Positions 54,924-64,000 of a stretch of DNA of 64,000 nt are shown one piece after another. The position numbers were made by a program, and so were the translations under genes. The stretch is from Gnetum montanum. Lineage: Eukaryota; Streptophyta; Gnetopsida; Gnetales; Gnetaceae. Location: positions 600,239 to 664,238 of the forward strand of contig MNCI01025086.1 in assembly GCA_015680685.1 (NCBI GenBank). Direction: 5' to 3'. Under the pieces are notes generated by a model that was given only the letters and a program-made list of their open reading frames with translations, had not been told where the DNA came from and searched no databases. Each line of letters begins with the position of its first letter. Position 1 is the stretch's first letter.

Positions 54924-55010
54924 TCAACTAGTAGCACTAGGTGGAGGTGGAGGTTCTTCTTCCTCCACAGTGTTGCAAACTATAGCATCTCTTAGTACCT
55001 ACTACCACAA

Positions 55011-55098
55011 CTATAGCAAAAATGAGCAGTTAGTAAGCAAACTTGTAATACACAAGCTAGTCCAAACACATGAAAAAGCACAAAAACCAATGACTAAC
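55011..55098 (-). other. Intron (88 bp) of the antisense gene
   Basis: Minus strand CTCAT|GTTAGTC at the donor and TTTTGCTATAG|TTG at the acceptor. Joining the exons keeps the frame: PNVGPSH continues into LW and then the VLRDAIVCN tail. Confidence 0.65.
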
Positions 55099-55921
55099 AT
55101 GAGAGGGTCCCACATTGGGGTTTTTTGGAGGTAACTTTTCAAGGTCAACCTCCAATTGTTAGAGGATCTTGGCCTCAAAAAGTTGCATCTAGTTCTCTTG
55201 GCCAAAGTTAATCCCTGGAAGGGTCTTTCCATTCTCCACAGTGGTCCATGCGAGTGGCTCCATGGAAAACGTATCAAAGGAAGCCTCTCCCAAAGGGGTG
55301 ATGATCTATTTCCTAGGAGAGCCACTCACCATTGTATGCTACATGGATAACTCATAAGCTTGCATCTCGCAAATCACCTTAAGAAACATCTAGAGATGAT
55401 AGTGTTTAACAGACTCCTCCTTGTACCATTGAAGGTATGCATTGCGCTTATGCTTATATTGGTGTTTTTTGACCTTCTATGTCTACCCCCACTCATACAT
55501 CTTAGTTCTGTAATTATTCTAGTCTTAATTCTTCTAGGTGAGTAGGTCCATCTACAACCGTTGCTCAATCACCTCCTAGGTAACCTCATTCTTGCCTCTG
55601 AGAGTCGATCAATATTAAGCATATTCTATCTCAGAGGTTTACCAAGTGTTATCTCCCCATGACCTAGCCACTAGAAAGTCATATTAGGATTGAAGGTCTC
55701 TAATCTTCATATCTTGGCCAATCACTCTCTTCTAAAGCTCATGCATGCATTTCCACAAGTGCTCATTGAGCACTTGTAGATCCACAACACCTTCACATAA
55801 GAAAGCGAGCACTTGCTTTCTGTCTCATACATGCAATAAGACATCTAATCCACTTCAAGAGGTAGGTCACGGAGGGCATCAACCTTGGCCACCTTGCTCA
55901 AATCCCACCAAAGCTTAGAAC

Positions 55922-56012
55922 CTGTTGGCATTTAACAAGTAATTAATCTTAGCCACAAACTAAGCATTCAATCAGTAAAAAAACATAAAACAAAGCAACA
56001 TAACAAACATAC
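55922..56012 (-). other. Intron (91 bp) of the antisense gene
   Basis: Minus strand GAGCTTG|GTATGTTTG and AATGCCAACAG|GTTCT. The frame continues from VDLELG to SKLWWDL. Confidence 0.75.
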
Positions 56013-56144
56013 CAAGCTCAAGATCCACCTATTGTAAATGATCCACCATGTCCTCAATGATGCCTTCCATGAAGGAAAACTTATCGGGCATGTCTACCCA
56101 TAGCTCCATGTGATAGGTAGACATGGAACTGCTAGCAGGCACAT

Positions 56145-56240
56145 CTGAGGCTATAATGCAACAATGTAGTCAACATGTAACTGAATAGCTAAAGATTCTA
56201 GAGAAAAAGGTAATAACAAATGGCAACACAAAGTAGTTAC
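56145..56240 (-). other. Intron (96 bp) of the antisense gene
   Basis: Minus strand TTGCTAG|GTAACTAC and ATTATAGCCTCAG|ATGTG. The frame continues from LMPEGLL to DVPASSS. Confidence 0.75.
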
Positions 56241-56858
56241 CTAGCAAGCCTTCAGGCATGAGTGCAAGGGGTTCACCCAGCTAAACGCCATCAAACAGGT
56301 AGTCAAAATCACCCCATTGGGGTGGAGCAACCCCTCCTCCTCTAACTATTATAGGATCTTTGTTGCCTAAGGTAACTCATCTCCATGAGCCTCCCCCTCC
56401 TCAACTTGAGGAGGTGCTCCTTCTACTACCACCTCGACCATTGCTCTAGCATTCTTCTCTTTGATCTTTGCAGTTAATTCATATGCATAGCAAATTCGTA
56501 TTAGTTAATAGCATATCATAAACAAAAACATAAAAATATAAACAAATGTTAATACAATAAATGCATCTAACAAGTTACAAATAGTAACTTTCAACCTCTG
56601 TCTTCAAGCTTTGGAACTTGATAGAGATCTTCTTGCTACTCAGTCTTCCAACCTCAGGGGTAGTCTCCTCCATGGGATGTGACCTCTTAATCTTTACCTT
56701 AAATAGTCCCACCATCTCTAAAATGTATTAGTCCACCTTGTTCAAGTTCCCAATGCTAATCAAAGGACCCTCACCCACGTTATCCTACAAGTAATGTGAC
56801 TACTCCATAGGACATTTAGTCATTATGGATAACAACTCATCGATCTCGTTGGGGGGGG

Positions 56859-56887
56859 NNNNNNNNNNNNNNNNNNNNNNNNNNNNN
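56859..56887. other. Assembly gap of 29 Ns flanked by G runs
   Basis: Eight Gs precede and six Gs follow the Ns. Poly-G next to a gap suggests a read or assembly artefact, not a biological tract. Confidence 0.85.
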
Positions 56888-57681
56888 GGGGGGTCCTATG
56901 CCTATGTGGTCATAAATAGGGATTTGATCCATAGTTTAGATAGCTACTTGTGGTCCTACACCATCCAATGCCCACCATCACACACAACCAAAAGCTCTGC
57001 AAACCTTCACAAATACCCTGCAAAGAACATGAAGTGAACATGGGACCTTACCTAGATGTTAAACCATAGCCTAGTGATATCCCCATGCAAGCTAGTCACA
57101 ATATAGGTGGCCTAATTAAAATTCATCCCATCCAATAGCACCTCTTTCATCATCTATGCCTACTTCACCTCAAGGATCTTTCCTGAGGAGAGCAACTTTG
57201 GGAAGGCATGTGCATGGAAAAGAGGGTAGAGCTCCCATAACTTAGGCACAAGCACATCCTTCATTGGTATGCCCTTGTGAGATTGGATGGATCCCAACCA
57301 ATCCTCAATCTCTCCTCTATGGTCCACATCCTTATTAGCCTTATCAATAATCAATGGGTCATCAGTCTGGAGGCCAAAGAGGTTGGCAAAGAAGGCCTTA
57401 CTGAGATCAAGAACTACCCTCACATCAAGCACTCAGGTGATGAACTGTTAGACTTCACTATTGAAGGAGTCAATGATGATGACCATTTCAACCACTGAAA
57501 TACTTGGGCTAAGGGCCAAAATAGGTCTATCAACCCTACATGTGTGAGCCTAGTTGTTAGTGCAACTAAGGCCTTATGGCACAATAGTGTTGTGCACCCT
57601 CTACATCACCATATTTCACAATGAGGGTGGCCTCTATGCAGCCTATGGTGATCACCGTTACCTCACTTAAAGAAACTACCA

Positions 57682-57774
57682 CTACAACCAAGGTAAAACA
57701 ATATTAGCATCATGCAAAAGGAAAACTAATAGGCACATGTGCACAAGCACATGAGCTAATGCTTATATGCATAC
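57682..57774 (-). other. Probable intron (93 bp) of the antisense gene
   Basis: Minus strand donor GCCAT|GTATGCATA and acceptor TACCTTGGTTGTAG|TGG. It is followed by the coding-like exon that reads SLSEVTVITIGCIEATLIVK. Upstream frame is broken, so frame continuity was not shown. Confidence 0.5.
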
Positions 57775-58554
57775 ATGGCACAAATGGGGTATAAGATAGG
57801 GGTGGCATTGCAAGCATCTCCTTGATATTAATCACATTGGTGGCCCACTCCTCATCCAACCAGTCATGGATCCTACACCTCTTGTATGCCCTTGGGTATC
57901 AAGTAGGGTAGGCCTCCAAATTAGACCCCACCTACTCAAGCACAAGTACTTGAACATTCAGGCTAGAGGAGAATAACTCCAAGGTGGTGCAGGTCAAGGC
58001 TAGAGCATCTACCTCATCATGTAGGCCCTTTTCATCAACTTTGAATCTAGCATTAAGTACGAGGAATTATTAATGTGACATGGGAAAGTACTAAACAACA
58101 CTAAGAAAGCCAGAAAAGTACTTATCCTCCAGCATACTAGATGGTTCTAGGTGGGTTCTGGAATAGGGTATGCACCTATAGCATAGTGAAGAGGGTGTTG
58201 CTCTTATTGTAGCAACTAAACCTTATCATGTGTCATATCTTAGATAGGCACTAGGTGTTCCTAAGGCCTCTACTTAAATCACTCACCCCATCAACCCTAG
58301 TAGTAGGCTCATATAAGATGAACCTTAGGATGTCCCAATTAGCCTTGGGCAACATTGTCTCAATGATGGCACTAGCAACCTCCACACTAAACTGCTACAG
58401 AAGGTACTCAAGGAACTTATGGGCCCTTGGTTGGAACCACATCAGCTAAACACCCACTCACATATCTAGTGTAGGTGTGTTAGTAATAGGCTTGCTCATG
58501 TACCACAGGATTCCCACAAGCTCCACGATGATCAATATAGGTTTTAGCAACATC

Positions 58555-58657
58555 CTGCAAACCGCAAAGTAATAAACAAAGCATTACTATACACACATAG
58601 ATGCAAATTTTGACATAAAATTATTAAACTAAGTTAGCAAAATTAACATGATACAAC
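58555..58657 (-). other. Probable intron (103 bp) of the antisense gene
   Basis: Minus strand donor TTCAG|GTTGTATC and acceptor with a T-rich run, TTGCGGTTTGCAG|GATG. The flanking exons are only weakly preserved. Confidence 0.5.
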
Positions 58658-58867
58658 CTGAACTAACAAAATTTCTTAATTTTAGTAATGCCCTCTAGGC
58701 CCCATGGGTATAGGATGTCAACCAACTTATTTGATATGCTTGGTACTCACTAGGATACAACACATTTGCTTAAGATTAGCATTTCATTTCACAAGTTTCA
58801 TAGGTTTAGCATCATTACAAGTTTATCATTATTACATTTTGTAGGTTTAGCATTATGCATGATTTAC

Positions 58868-59100
58868 AGAATTTTTGCAAAATTTTTCTAACTCTAGATA
58901 GCATAATCCGGAAAGTCACAAAATTTTTTCTAACTCTGAACTATCTCAATGGAGACTATAGTCCAGGAAGAGGGTGAAATTTTTTCTAACTCTAGAAGCA
59001 CCTCAACTACCATCTAAAATGTGGAGAGCATAGTCATAGAATAAAATTTTCTAACTCTTAACTATGCTCTCTATAGAGCATAGTCTCAAAAAAAACTAAC
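58868..59100. repeat. Degenerate direct repeats with TTTTCTAACTCT core
   Basis: Four units of about 50-65 bp each begin AAAATTTTTTCTAACTCT. The last includes a palindrome, ACTATGCTCT/AGAGCATAGT, with a 4-base loop (about 59060-59083). It lies in non-coding sequence within the antisense gene. Confidence 0.55.
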
Positions 59101-60340
59101 TTTCAAGTATGTCATTTTATCAAACACTTGGTGTCAACTACACCTTCAAAGCATGAGTGTAGTCCTAGCAATGGCCTGTAAGGAAATAAGTCTTGTCCAT
59201 CACCCCAATGCTCTCTACATACCATGCCCTACCATAGCACCCTATACTACCCTACCACCCTCTGCACATCATCACTCCCATTGTGCCTTATGCATCCTTC
59301 ACCCACTACACTACCATGCACCATGTCCATTCTATGCATAGCCTTCTTGTAGTATTGCATCATTACACCTATCATGCCCACAAGGCCCTACCCTCTCTCC
59401 CTCCTTCACTGCTACTACCTAAACCCTTGTACAAAATTTTAAATAAAAAAAATAGAATAGAGAACATGTTGATGTTGAGCACCCTCATCACCCCTCCAAC
59501 CACACTATGGAACACAATCACCGTCATGGCCCCTGCAACATGCATTGTAGGGTGTAATAAGGACTATGGCCCTCATGGTGTGTAGTTCCCCTTGTCCCCC
59601 ATGTGGCCTCAAAGGGGTCAAACAAAAACCCTACCCCATGACCCTAGTGACGTGTGGTGCACTTGGCCTCTGCCCCCTTAAAAATGGAAAAAAAATTAAC
59701 CTTATAATGCCTTTTACCCTATAGCTAACCATTCGTGGTTGCTACCAAAACCTAGATCCTTGCCTCATTCCTACCCACACCATGAAGAAAAAACCAAAAA
59801 ATAAATAAATAAAATTTCTAAATATTTTGGCAAAAGAAACCCTCATGCACTTCAAAAACCCCTACAACAATTAAATCCTATTTAGCCCTATGACTCCAAG
59901 CATGGCCCTTGTGGCTATGCTACCTTGCATGGCAACAATCATTCCCCCTACTGAGCCATGACAAGCAACTTGTAGCTTCACTCACTCATAATAACATTCG
60001 TAATCGCTATAGCTACAACCATCAAAAACCTCAACGAAATGACCCACATGAAAACCCCATCACATAAAACCCTCCCTACTACACATGCCCTCCCCTACCA
60101 CCAAAATAGCCACAACAACAACCACTACCATGGCAGGGCACAATAATGTCTACACTCCCAAACACTTACCAAATATGGAATGTAGAAAAATAGCAAAAAA
60201 TGGGAAAAGGGAAGAGTGTAGTTGGGGTACCTAGTAGATGTCGATGACCTTCTCTCTTCCATGCATGCTTAAGGTAGGTGGCCTAGTGCTTGCTCCCCCT
60301 CTTCCATGTTTACCACTCCTAAGTGTGGGTGTCCACATCA

Positions 60341-60985
60341 GAACATCATCCTATTCCAACTATGCTCTTCAGTAGTGTTGGCACATTTTGGCCATTTCAT
60401 GGAACAGGTTGGCATGATAAAATTGATTAAAGGTTTTTTTCAGTATAAGAATTGAGAATTGGAAGTCACATTAATGTTTATTGATAGCAAAAGTAGAGAC
60501 ACTAGAAAAAGGAAATTTGTCAAAAACTTTGTATATACTCTACATTTGAATCAACAATGAAAACCGGAAAAACAAGAACAAGTTATGAGCAATGGTTTTA
60601 GATGAAAAACAACAAGACAAGCATCAAGAATATATCAAAATCTTGCCAATATTAGCACCCAAATCATACAATAGCTATCCTTGATTCACAAATTAAATAA
60701 AACGAATTTAGAAAGAAAAATTCAGGAAGCGCTAGGTGAATTTGGGACAAACATTTTAGGTGGTTGCAACCCCAAATCACGTTTATCATTTGTTGTTGGA
60801 ACCAAAGAAAAATAAGATCTCCTTCAATGATCTGTAGTGTCTAGAGAATGGAATCTGCATGCAAAAAGAAAAATGTAGTAGGGTTTTTGTTTTGTTTCAA
60901 ATGCAAGATATGACAAACAACAATGAGAAGATGTGAAATATTAAACATAAACCCTAAGGCAAAGCTTGGCACGCCTAGATTCTTG
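60341..60985. other. Possible 5' flank of the antisense gene and unassigned sequence
   Basis: No motif recognised. Composition changes around 60430, after which the sequence does not resemble any of the LTR families here. It may be single-copy host sequence. Confidence 0.35.
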
Positions 60986-61240
60986 CAATGATGAACCTGC
61001 AAATAGAAATTGTAAACATAGCAGAGCCCAATGCCAACGTGTCTGTCATCATCATTACCAATCCATCAAGTCCAGCTACAGAGACACGAAGACACAGCGA
61101 GACAGGTGCACAACTCAATCAACAAAATGACATTTCTTCTAAGGTAGATACGGAGGACCATGGATGTGGCCAGGAGATCTGTTACAAGGACTTAGTATCT
61201 AAGCTCAATATCAAACCAACTGGGAGATTATTTAGCTGAT
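60986..61240 (+). other. Short open reading frame of unknown origin
   Basis: An 83-codon frame (60988-61239) reads MMNLQIEIVNIAEPNANVSV and continues with a hydrophilic Asp/Glu/His-rich part and a Cys-x-Gly segment. It has no stop of the TAG-decay type and a more balanced composition than the retroelement shadows, so it could be an exon remnant. I do not recognise it. Confidence 0.3.
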
Positions 61241-61610
61241 GAATCGTGGTTATGGCTTATTCTAAAGAAATTGTCATCGCTAAAAGAAAGAACAAAACCT
61301 GAACACGTGAAATCGAAGTAACAAAATAAAGTTCCAATTTCATATGGTTTAGTGGCTAAATGTAATTTTATCATATTTTCTCACATGCAACAAAATAAAA
61401 TGACAATTGTATGGAGTGCTTATTGCAATGGCCATCATGGTGTTTGCGAAACTTGATCTTGGACTAAGGTTAAATGGATAAAACAAGATAGAGATCTTGG
61501 CTTTATTTCCTAAAATTACTATATAGGTTGTGACTTCTTATGAAAGAAATATTTGTAAAGACACATGCCAATGTTAGCATGATTTTCTTCTAACTTCGTG
61601 TATAAGTTAT
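61241..61610. other. No recognisable feature
   Basis: AT-rich sequence between a short frame and a tandem repeat. Nothing recognised. Confidence 0.4.
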
Positions 61611-61726
61611 AACTTCCTAACTTGTTGGGAAAGTAATATCTCCTAACTTCCTAACTTGTTGGGCAAGTAATATCTCCTAACTTCCTTACTTGTGGGCAAG
61701 TAATATCTCCTAACTTCCTAATTTAG
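61611..61726. repeat. Tandem repeat, 34 bp unit, three copies and a partial
   Basis: Units at 61611-61644, 61645-61678 and 61679-61711 (33 bp) share AACTTCCTAACTTGTTGGGC and AAGTAATATCTCCT. A partial fourth ends near 61726. Confidence 0.8.
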
Positions 61727-61773
61727 TTAAGTACCACTTGACATTTTGCTAGCTTGTTTTGTAGGAATACAAC

Positions 61774-61938
61774 ATGGCCATGCCTGAGCACCTTCTCTCA
61801 CCTCTAGTCCTCATGCAATCTCATGGCGATATCAAGCAATGCATTGACCCACATTGCCTAGACCTTAAGCCTACAACCTATGTTGAATACATAGCATCTG
61901 TAGAGGTGCCACTAGATTGGCATGACCATTTAGAGTAG
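61774..61938 (+). other. Short unrecognised coding-like segment
   Basis: 54 codons from ATG to TAG, read MAMPEHLLSPLVLMQSHGDI and CIDPHCLDLKPTTYVEYIAS, then VPLDWHDHLE before the stop. Composition is protein-like, and TAG may replace CAG as elsewhere. It may be the end of an accessory gene of an unseen element. Not recognised. Confidence 0.35.
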
Positions 61939-62226
61939 GTAGTAAGCAGTAACAATGAGCGACAATAGCAGAAGACTAAGGAGAATTTTAAAATTTACAT
62001 TTGGTAGTTATTTTATTGTTTTCTCGTCAATCCTTAAAATTAAAGAAAATTATTCAATTTAAATTTCTCTAATTTTTCAGTTTGATTTACCTTTTGGAAT
62101 GCTACATTGCCCTTTCCAATTGAGACTATTCCCATGTTTCCATATCCATATGGAAGGCCCCTTAAGCAATAGTCTCTCTAAATGAGTTTTTCGGGTGTTG
62201 ATGTATCCAAAATTTATGCAACAACA
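61939..62226 (+). repeat. Probable end of the 5' LTR of element H
   Basis: Only the right boundary is inferred: GCAACAACA ends at 62226, six bases before the PBS-like sequence, the same spacing as in G. No partner LTR lies in the window and no U3 array was recognised. Confidence 0.35.
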
Positions 62227-62232
62227 CCTTTA

Positions 62233-62249
62233 TGGTGCTAGAAGGAGGG
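62233..62249 (+). promoter_or_regulatory. Primer-binding-site-like sequence of element H
   Basis: TGGTGCTAGAAGGAGGG starts with TGG, as required for pairing with a tRNA CCA end. It nearly equals 49982-49998 in G. Confidence 0.55.
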
Positions 62250-62960
62250 CTATTTTTTAGCCTTCATTTTCCATTTTTGAAATCTCAATTTTTTCTATTT
62301 TTTTTCCTAAAACATTTCTACATCCATTTCCAAAAAATTTCATTTTCCCATTCTCAATCATCTATTTCCAATTTCTATTTACAATCATCTACTTTACAAT
62401 TTTTGAATTTCCATTTTTCCTATTTTAGTTACTTTGAACTTTTAAGTTCCTATTTTAGTTTTCTTTCTTAGTTACCTAAAACCTTTATTATCCATTTTTG
62501 TTTTGAGTCTTGGTGATAGTCATTAATTTTCCAATTACTATTTTTGAAATTCAATTTCTATTACCTAAAAATTTTCATTTTTTAGTTCTTAAAAGCTTTT
62601 ATTTTCTAGTTTTAGTTACTCAAACCTTTATTCACCCATTTCTAATACTGATTCTAGTTAACGGTTGCCTATTTTCACTTTTGTTGCTTTGTTCCAATTA
62701 TATTTCCAGAATCTTAAACCTTCTTTTTCCAATTCTAATTTTGGCAGTCCTTACCTTAGTCCTAACTTTGGTGAGGTGTTTTTCATTAATTATTCATTTT
62801 AAATTTACTTTTTTTAAAATTTTGTATTTGCTATTTTTCTTTCAAGGTTTATATATAACAATTTTAGTATTTCTTAAAAAAAAGTAATAATATTTAAATA
62901 TTTTTCTATTATCTTTAATTTTCACAATTTATTAACATTTTACATTTCCTATTATTTTTC
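62250..62960 (+). other. T-rich leader of element H
   Basis: Strongly pyrimidine-rich with short repeats of TTTCCATTTTT, CTATTTTAGTTAC and TTCCAATT. The open frames across it are Phe/Leu/Ser-rich by composition and are not taken as genes. Confidence 0.5.
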
Positions 62961-64000
62961 ATTTTATGACAAAATCTTCGTGTAGAACATCTCAACAAAG
63001 AGTCTCTACTCTTGCCCTTCGTCGACTAGCTACCCATCATTTCACTTTAAGAAAACAATAAGCTACGCGATTTCCAAGTTCTATTCCCAAAAGAACTTGA
63101 ACTATGATGGTAGCCAATCAACCCCCAGGTCCCTTATTGAGCAACCCTTTTAACTTCACTAACTATCACAATATTTTGAAATCACTTCAAAACATAAAAT
63201 TGTTCTTTGATTCTACAACCCCTACTAGTGATGCCCACCAATATATACAATGTTTTGAAACCTTACCAGGCATCCATACCATTCTCCAAAATGACATAGC
63301 ATGTAGGATATTTATGGAAACTTTCAAGAGCAAAGTCACCAAATGGTTTGTGATGCTCCTAAATGCATCTATCGACTCATGGCAAGAGTTTAAAATAAGT
63401 TCCTACTTCAGTTCGATAGGTTCACTAGCCCTACCATAGCATCAAGCAATTTCACAAGCTTAAGAAAACTACCAAGGAAAAATGTCTATGACTACAATTT
63501 AAGATTCTTCCATCAACTTTCTTATGTGTCAAATGAGATGTGTTCACAACCTAATGGTATCCTCAATTTTTACCTCTCTACCATTAACCCATTCTTCACC
63601 CAAGGCATCAAATCTGATTTCAACATAATGGAAATATAAGGAGCAATGGCTAAAGATGTTGAGTTCCAATAAATTGTCCTAATGAATAGAATTCAAACTC
63701 AATTTGGGATGATGAATGTTACCAATCCTATACAGAATACCCCTTTGCTATAACAAGTTTTCCCAATGAATAACACTTTATTCCAAACTCCCAGTCCCCT
63801 TCAAATGACTCAACCTACAATCAGCTATTTTCAAGGTTTGACATCCTCTTCATTTTTACCACCAAATACTAGTTTAAGTCATGATTAATTGAAAGCTTTG
63901 ATCCAATCCATCATAAATCCAAATGGAATATCTAATCCTAAGGCATCCACTTGTCAAACAAAAGACCAAATGACACAAATATTAACTTCACTTCAAAAGC
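62961..64000 (+). pseudogene. Gag polyprotein of element H (5' part, runs off the window)
   Basis: The gypsy gag core starts at about 63104. It has NIKLFFDSTTPTSDAHQYIQ, FETLPGIHTILQNDIACRIF, KVTKWFVMLLNASIDSWQEF and then, after a frameshift near 63410, a continuation with KNVYDYNLRFFHQLSYVSNE (63480-63540). The tail is Gln/Asn/Pro/Ser-rich. Alternating frames and TAG/TAA stops show decay. The element continues beyond 64000. Confidence 0.7.

Larger units (their letters stand above)
54924..60340 (-). pseudogene. Decayed multi-exon gene of unknown function, antisense in element G
   Basis: Read on the minus strand, coding blocks alternate with short GT...AG introns. A possible first exon at 60340-60230 begins MWTPTLRSGKHGRGGAS. 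An open exon at 57432-57160 has FFANLFGLQTDDPLII and a KVLVPKLW-like block. Later exons read GVAPPQWGDFDYLFDG, then MPDKFSFMEGIIEDMVDHL, then SKLWWDLSKVAKVDALRDLP. A predicted coiled-coil region lies at 55500-55800. The tail is AIVCNTVEEEEPPPPPSATS and the stop is at 54924-54926. Reading frame is maintained across three of the introns. Stops are mainly TAG. I do not recognise the family. The position, after gag-protease and antisense, resembles the antisense gene known from Grande-type Tat elements. Confidence 0.6.

Noticed and set aside
62232-62887. Two long open frames rich in Phe, Leu and Ser
   Set aside because: They follow from the T-rich leader of element H and show no protein-like pattern.
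1-64000. CRISPR arrays, rRNA genes, bacterial operons or an intact host gene
   Set aside because: No regularly spaced identical repeats, no rRNA signature and no uninterrupted conserved protein were seen. The content is plant retroelement sequence.

Overview
The window is AT-rich, repeat-dense, gene-poor plant DNA. It consists almost entirely of old, nested and decayed retrotransposons. The main occupants are Ty3/gypsy elements of the Athila/Tat type, recognised by primer-binding sites complementary to the 3' end of tRNA-Asp, LTRs that start TGATG and end CATCA, and gag, protease, RT, RNase H and integrase remnants. There are also copia-type remnants, a decayed LINE, and a probable tRNA-derived SINE. 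No intact autonomous gene was found. A large-genome seed plant, possibly a gymnosperm, fits the number of old, slowly removed insertions. The sequence alone does not fix the species.

Layout. 1-200 is the tail of a plus-strand LTR that lies inside element A. 201-3648 is element A (minus strand: protease, gag, PBS, LTR), truncated at the left. 3690-4235 is a copia integrase fragment. 4775-6470 is a LINE (RT and C-terminal region). 6763-13761 is element B, a complete LTR-to-LTR element that keeps gag and protease but has no RT or integrase. 14201-14405 is a probable SINE. 14927-27360 is element D, a copia-like non-autonomous element with a perfect AGCTA target duplication and an unrecognised reading frame. 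Element C (15478-24086, gag to integrase) is nested inside D's 5' LTR. 27670-37829 is element E (minus strand, full domain set, perfect GGTGG duplication), inserted at the left edge of element F. 37832-46888 is element F, which keeps gag, lacks pol, and carries a long coiled-coil reading frame behind a second copy of its own U3 promoter module. 47230-49000 holds nothing recognisable. From about 49000 to 60400 is element G (Tat-like): LTR end, PBS, gag, protease, a minisatellite, then a minus-strand gene with several introns of 88-103 bp. 62233-64000 is the start of element H (PBS, T-rich leader, gag), running off the window.

How the pieces relate. A, B, C, E and F share LTR architecture, PBS type, gag type and a conserved 3' non-coding spacer. 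C and E supply the only RT/integrase remnants. B, D, F and probably G lack pol and would have depended on enzymes supplied in trans. Three of these (D, F, G) carry extra coding sequences of unknown function, which are the most interesting content here. Decay is dominated by C-to-T and G-to-A changes, so most in-frame stops are TAG, TAA or TGA at former CAG, CAA or CGA codons.

Assembly caution. Two short contigs bounded by single Ns (4473-4773 and 46997-47228) look inverted and redundant. The 204-N gap inside the 3' LTR of C looks undersized. A 29-N gap at 56859-56887 is flanked by poly-G.
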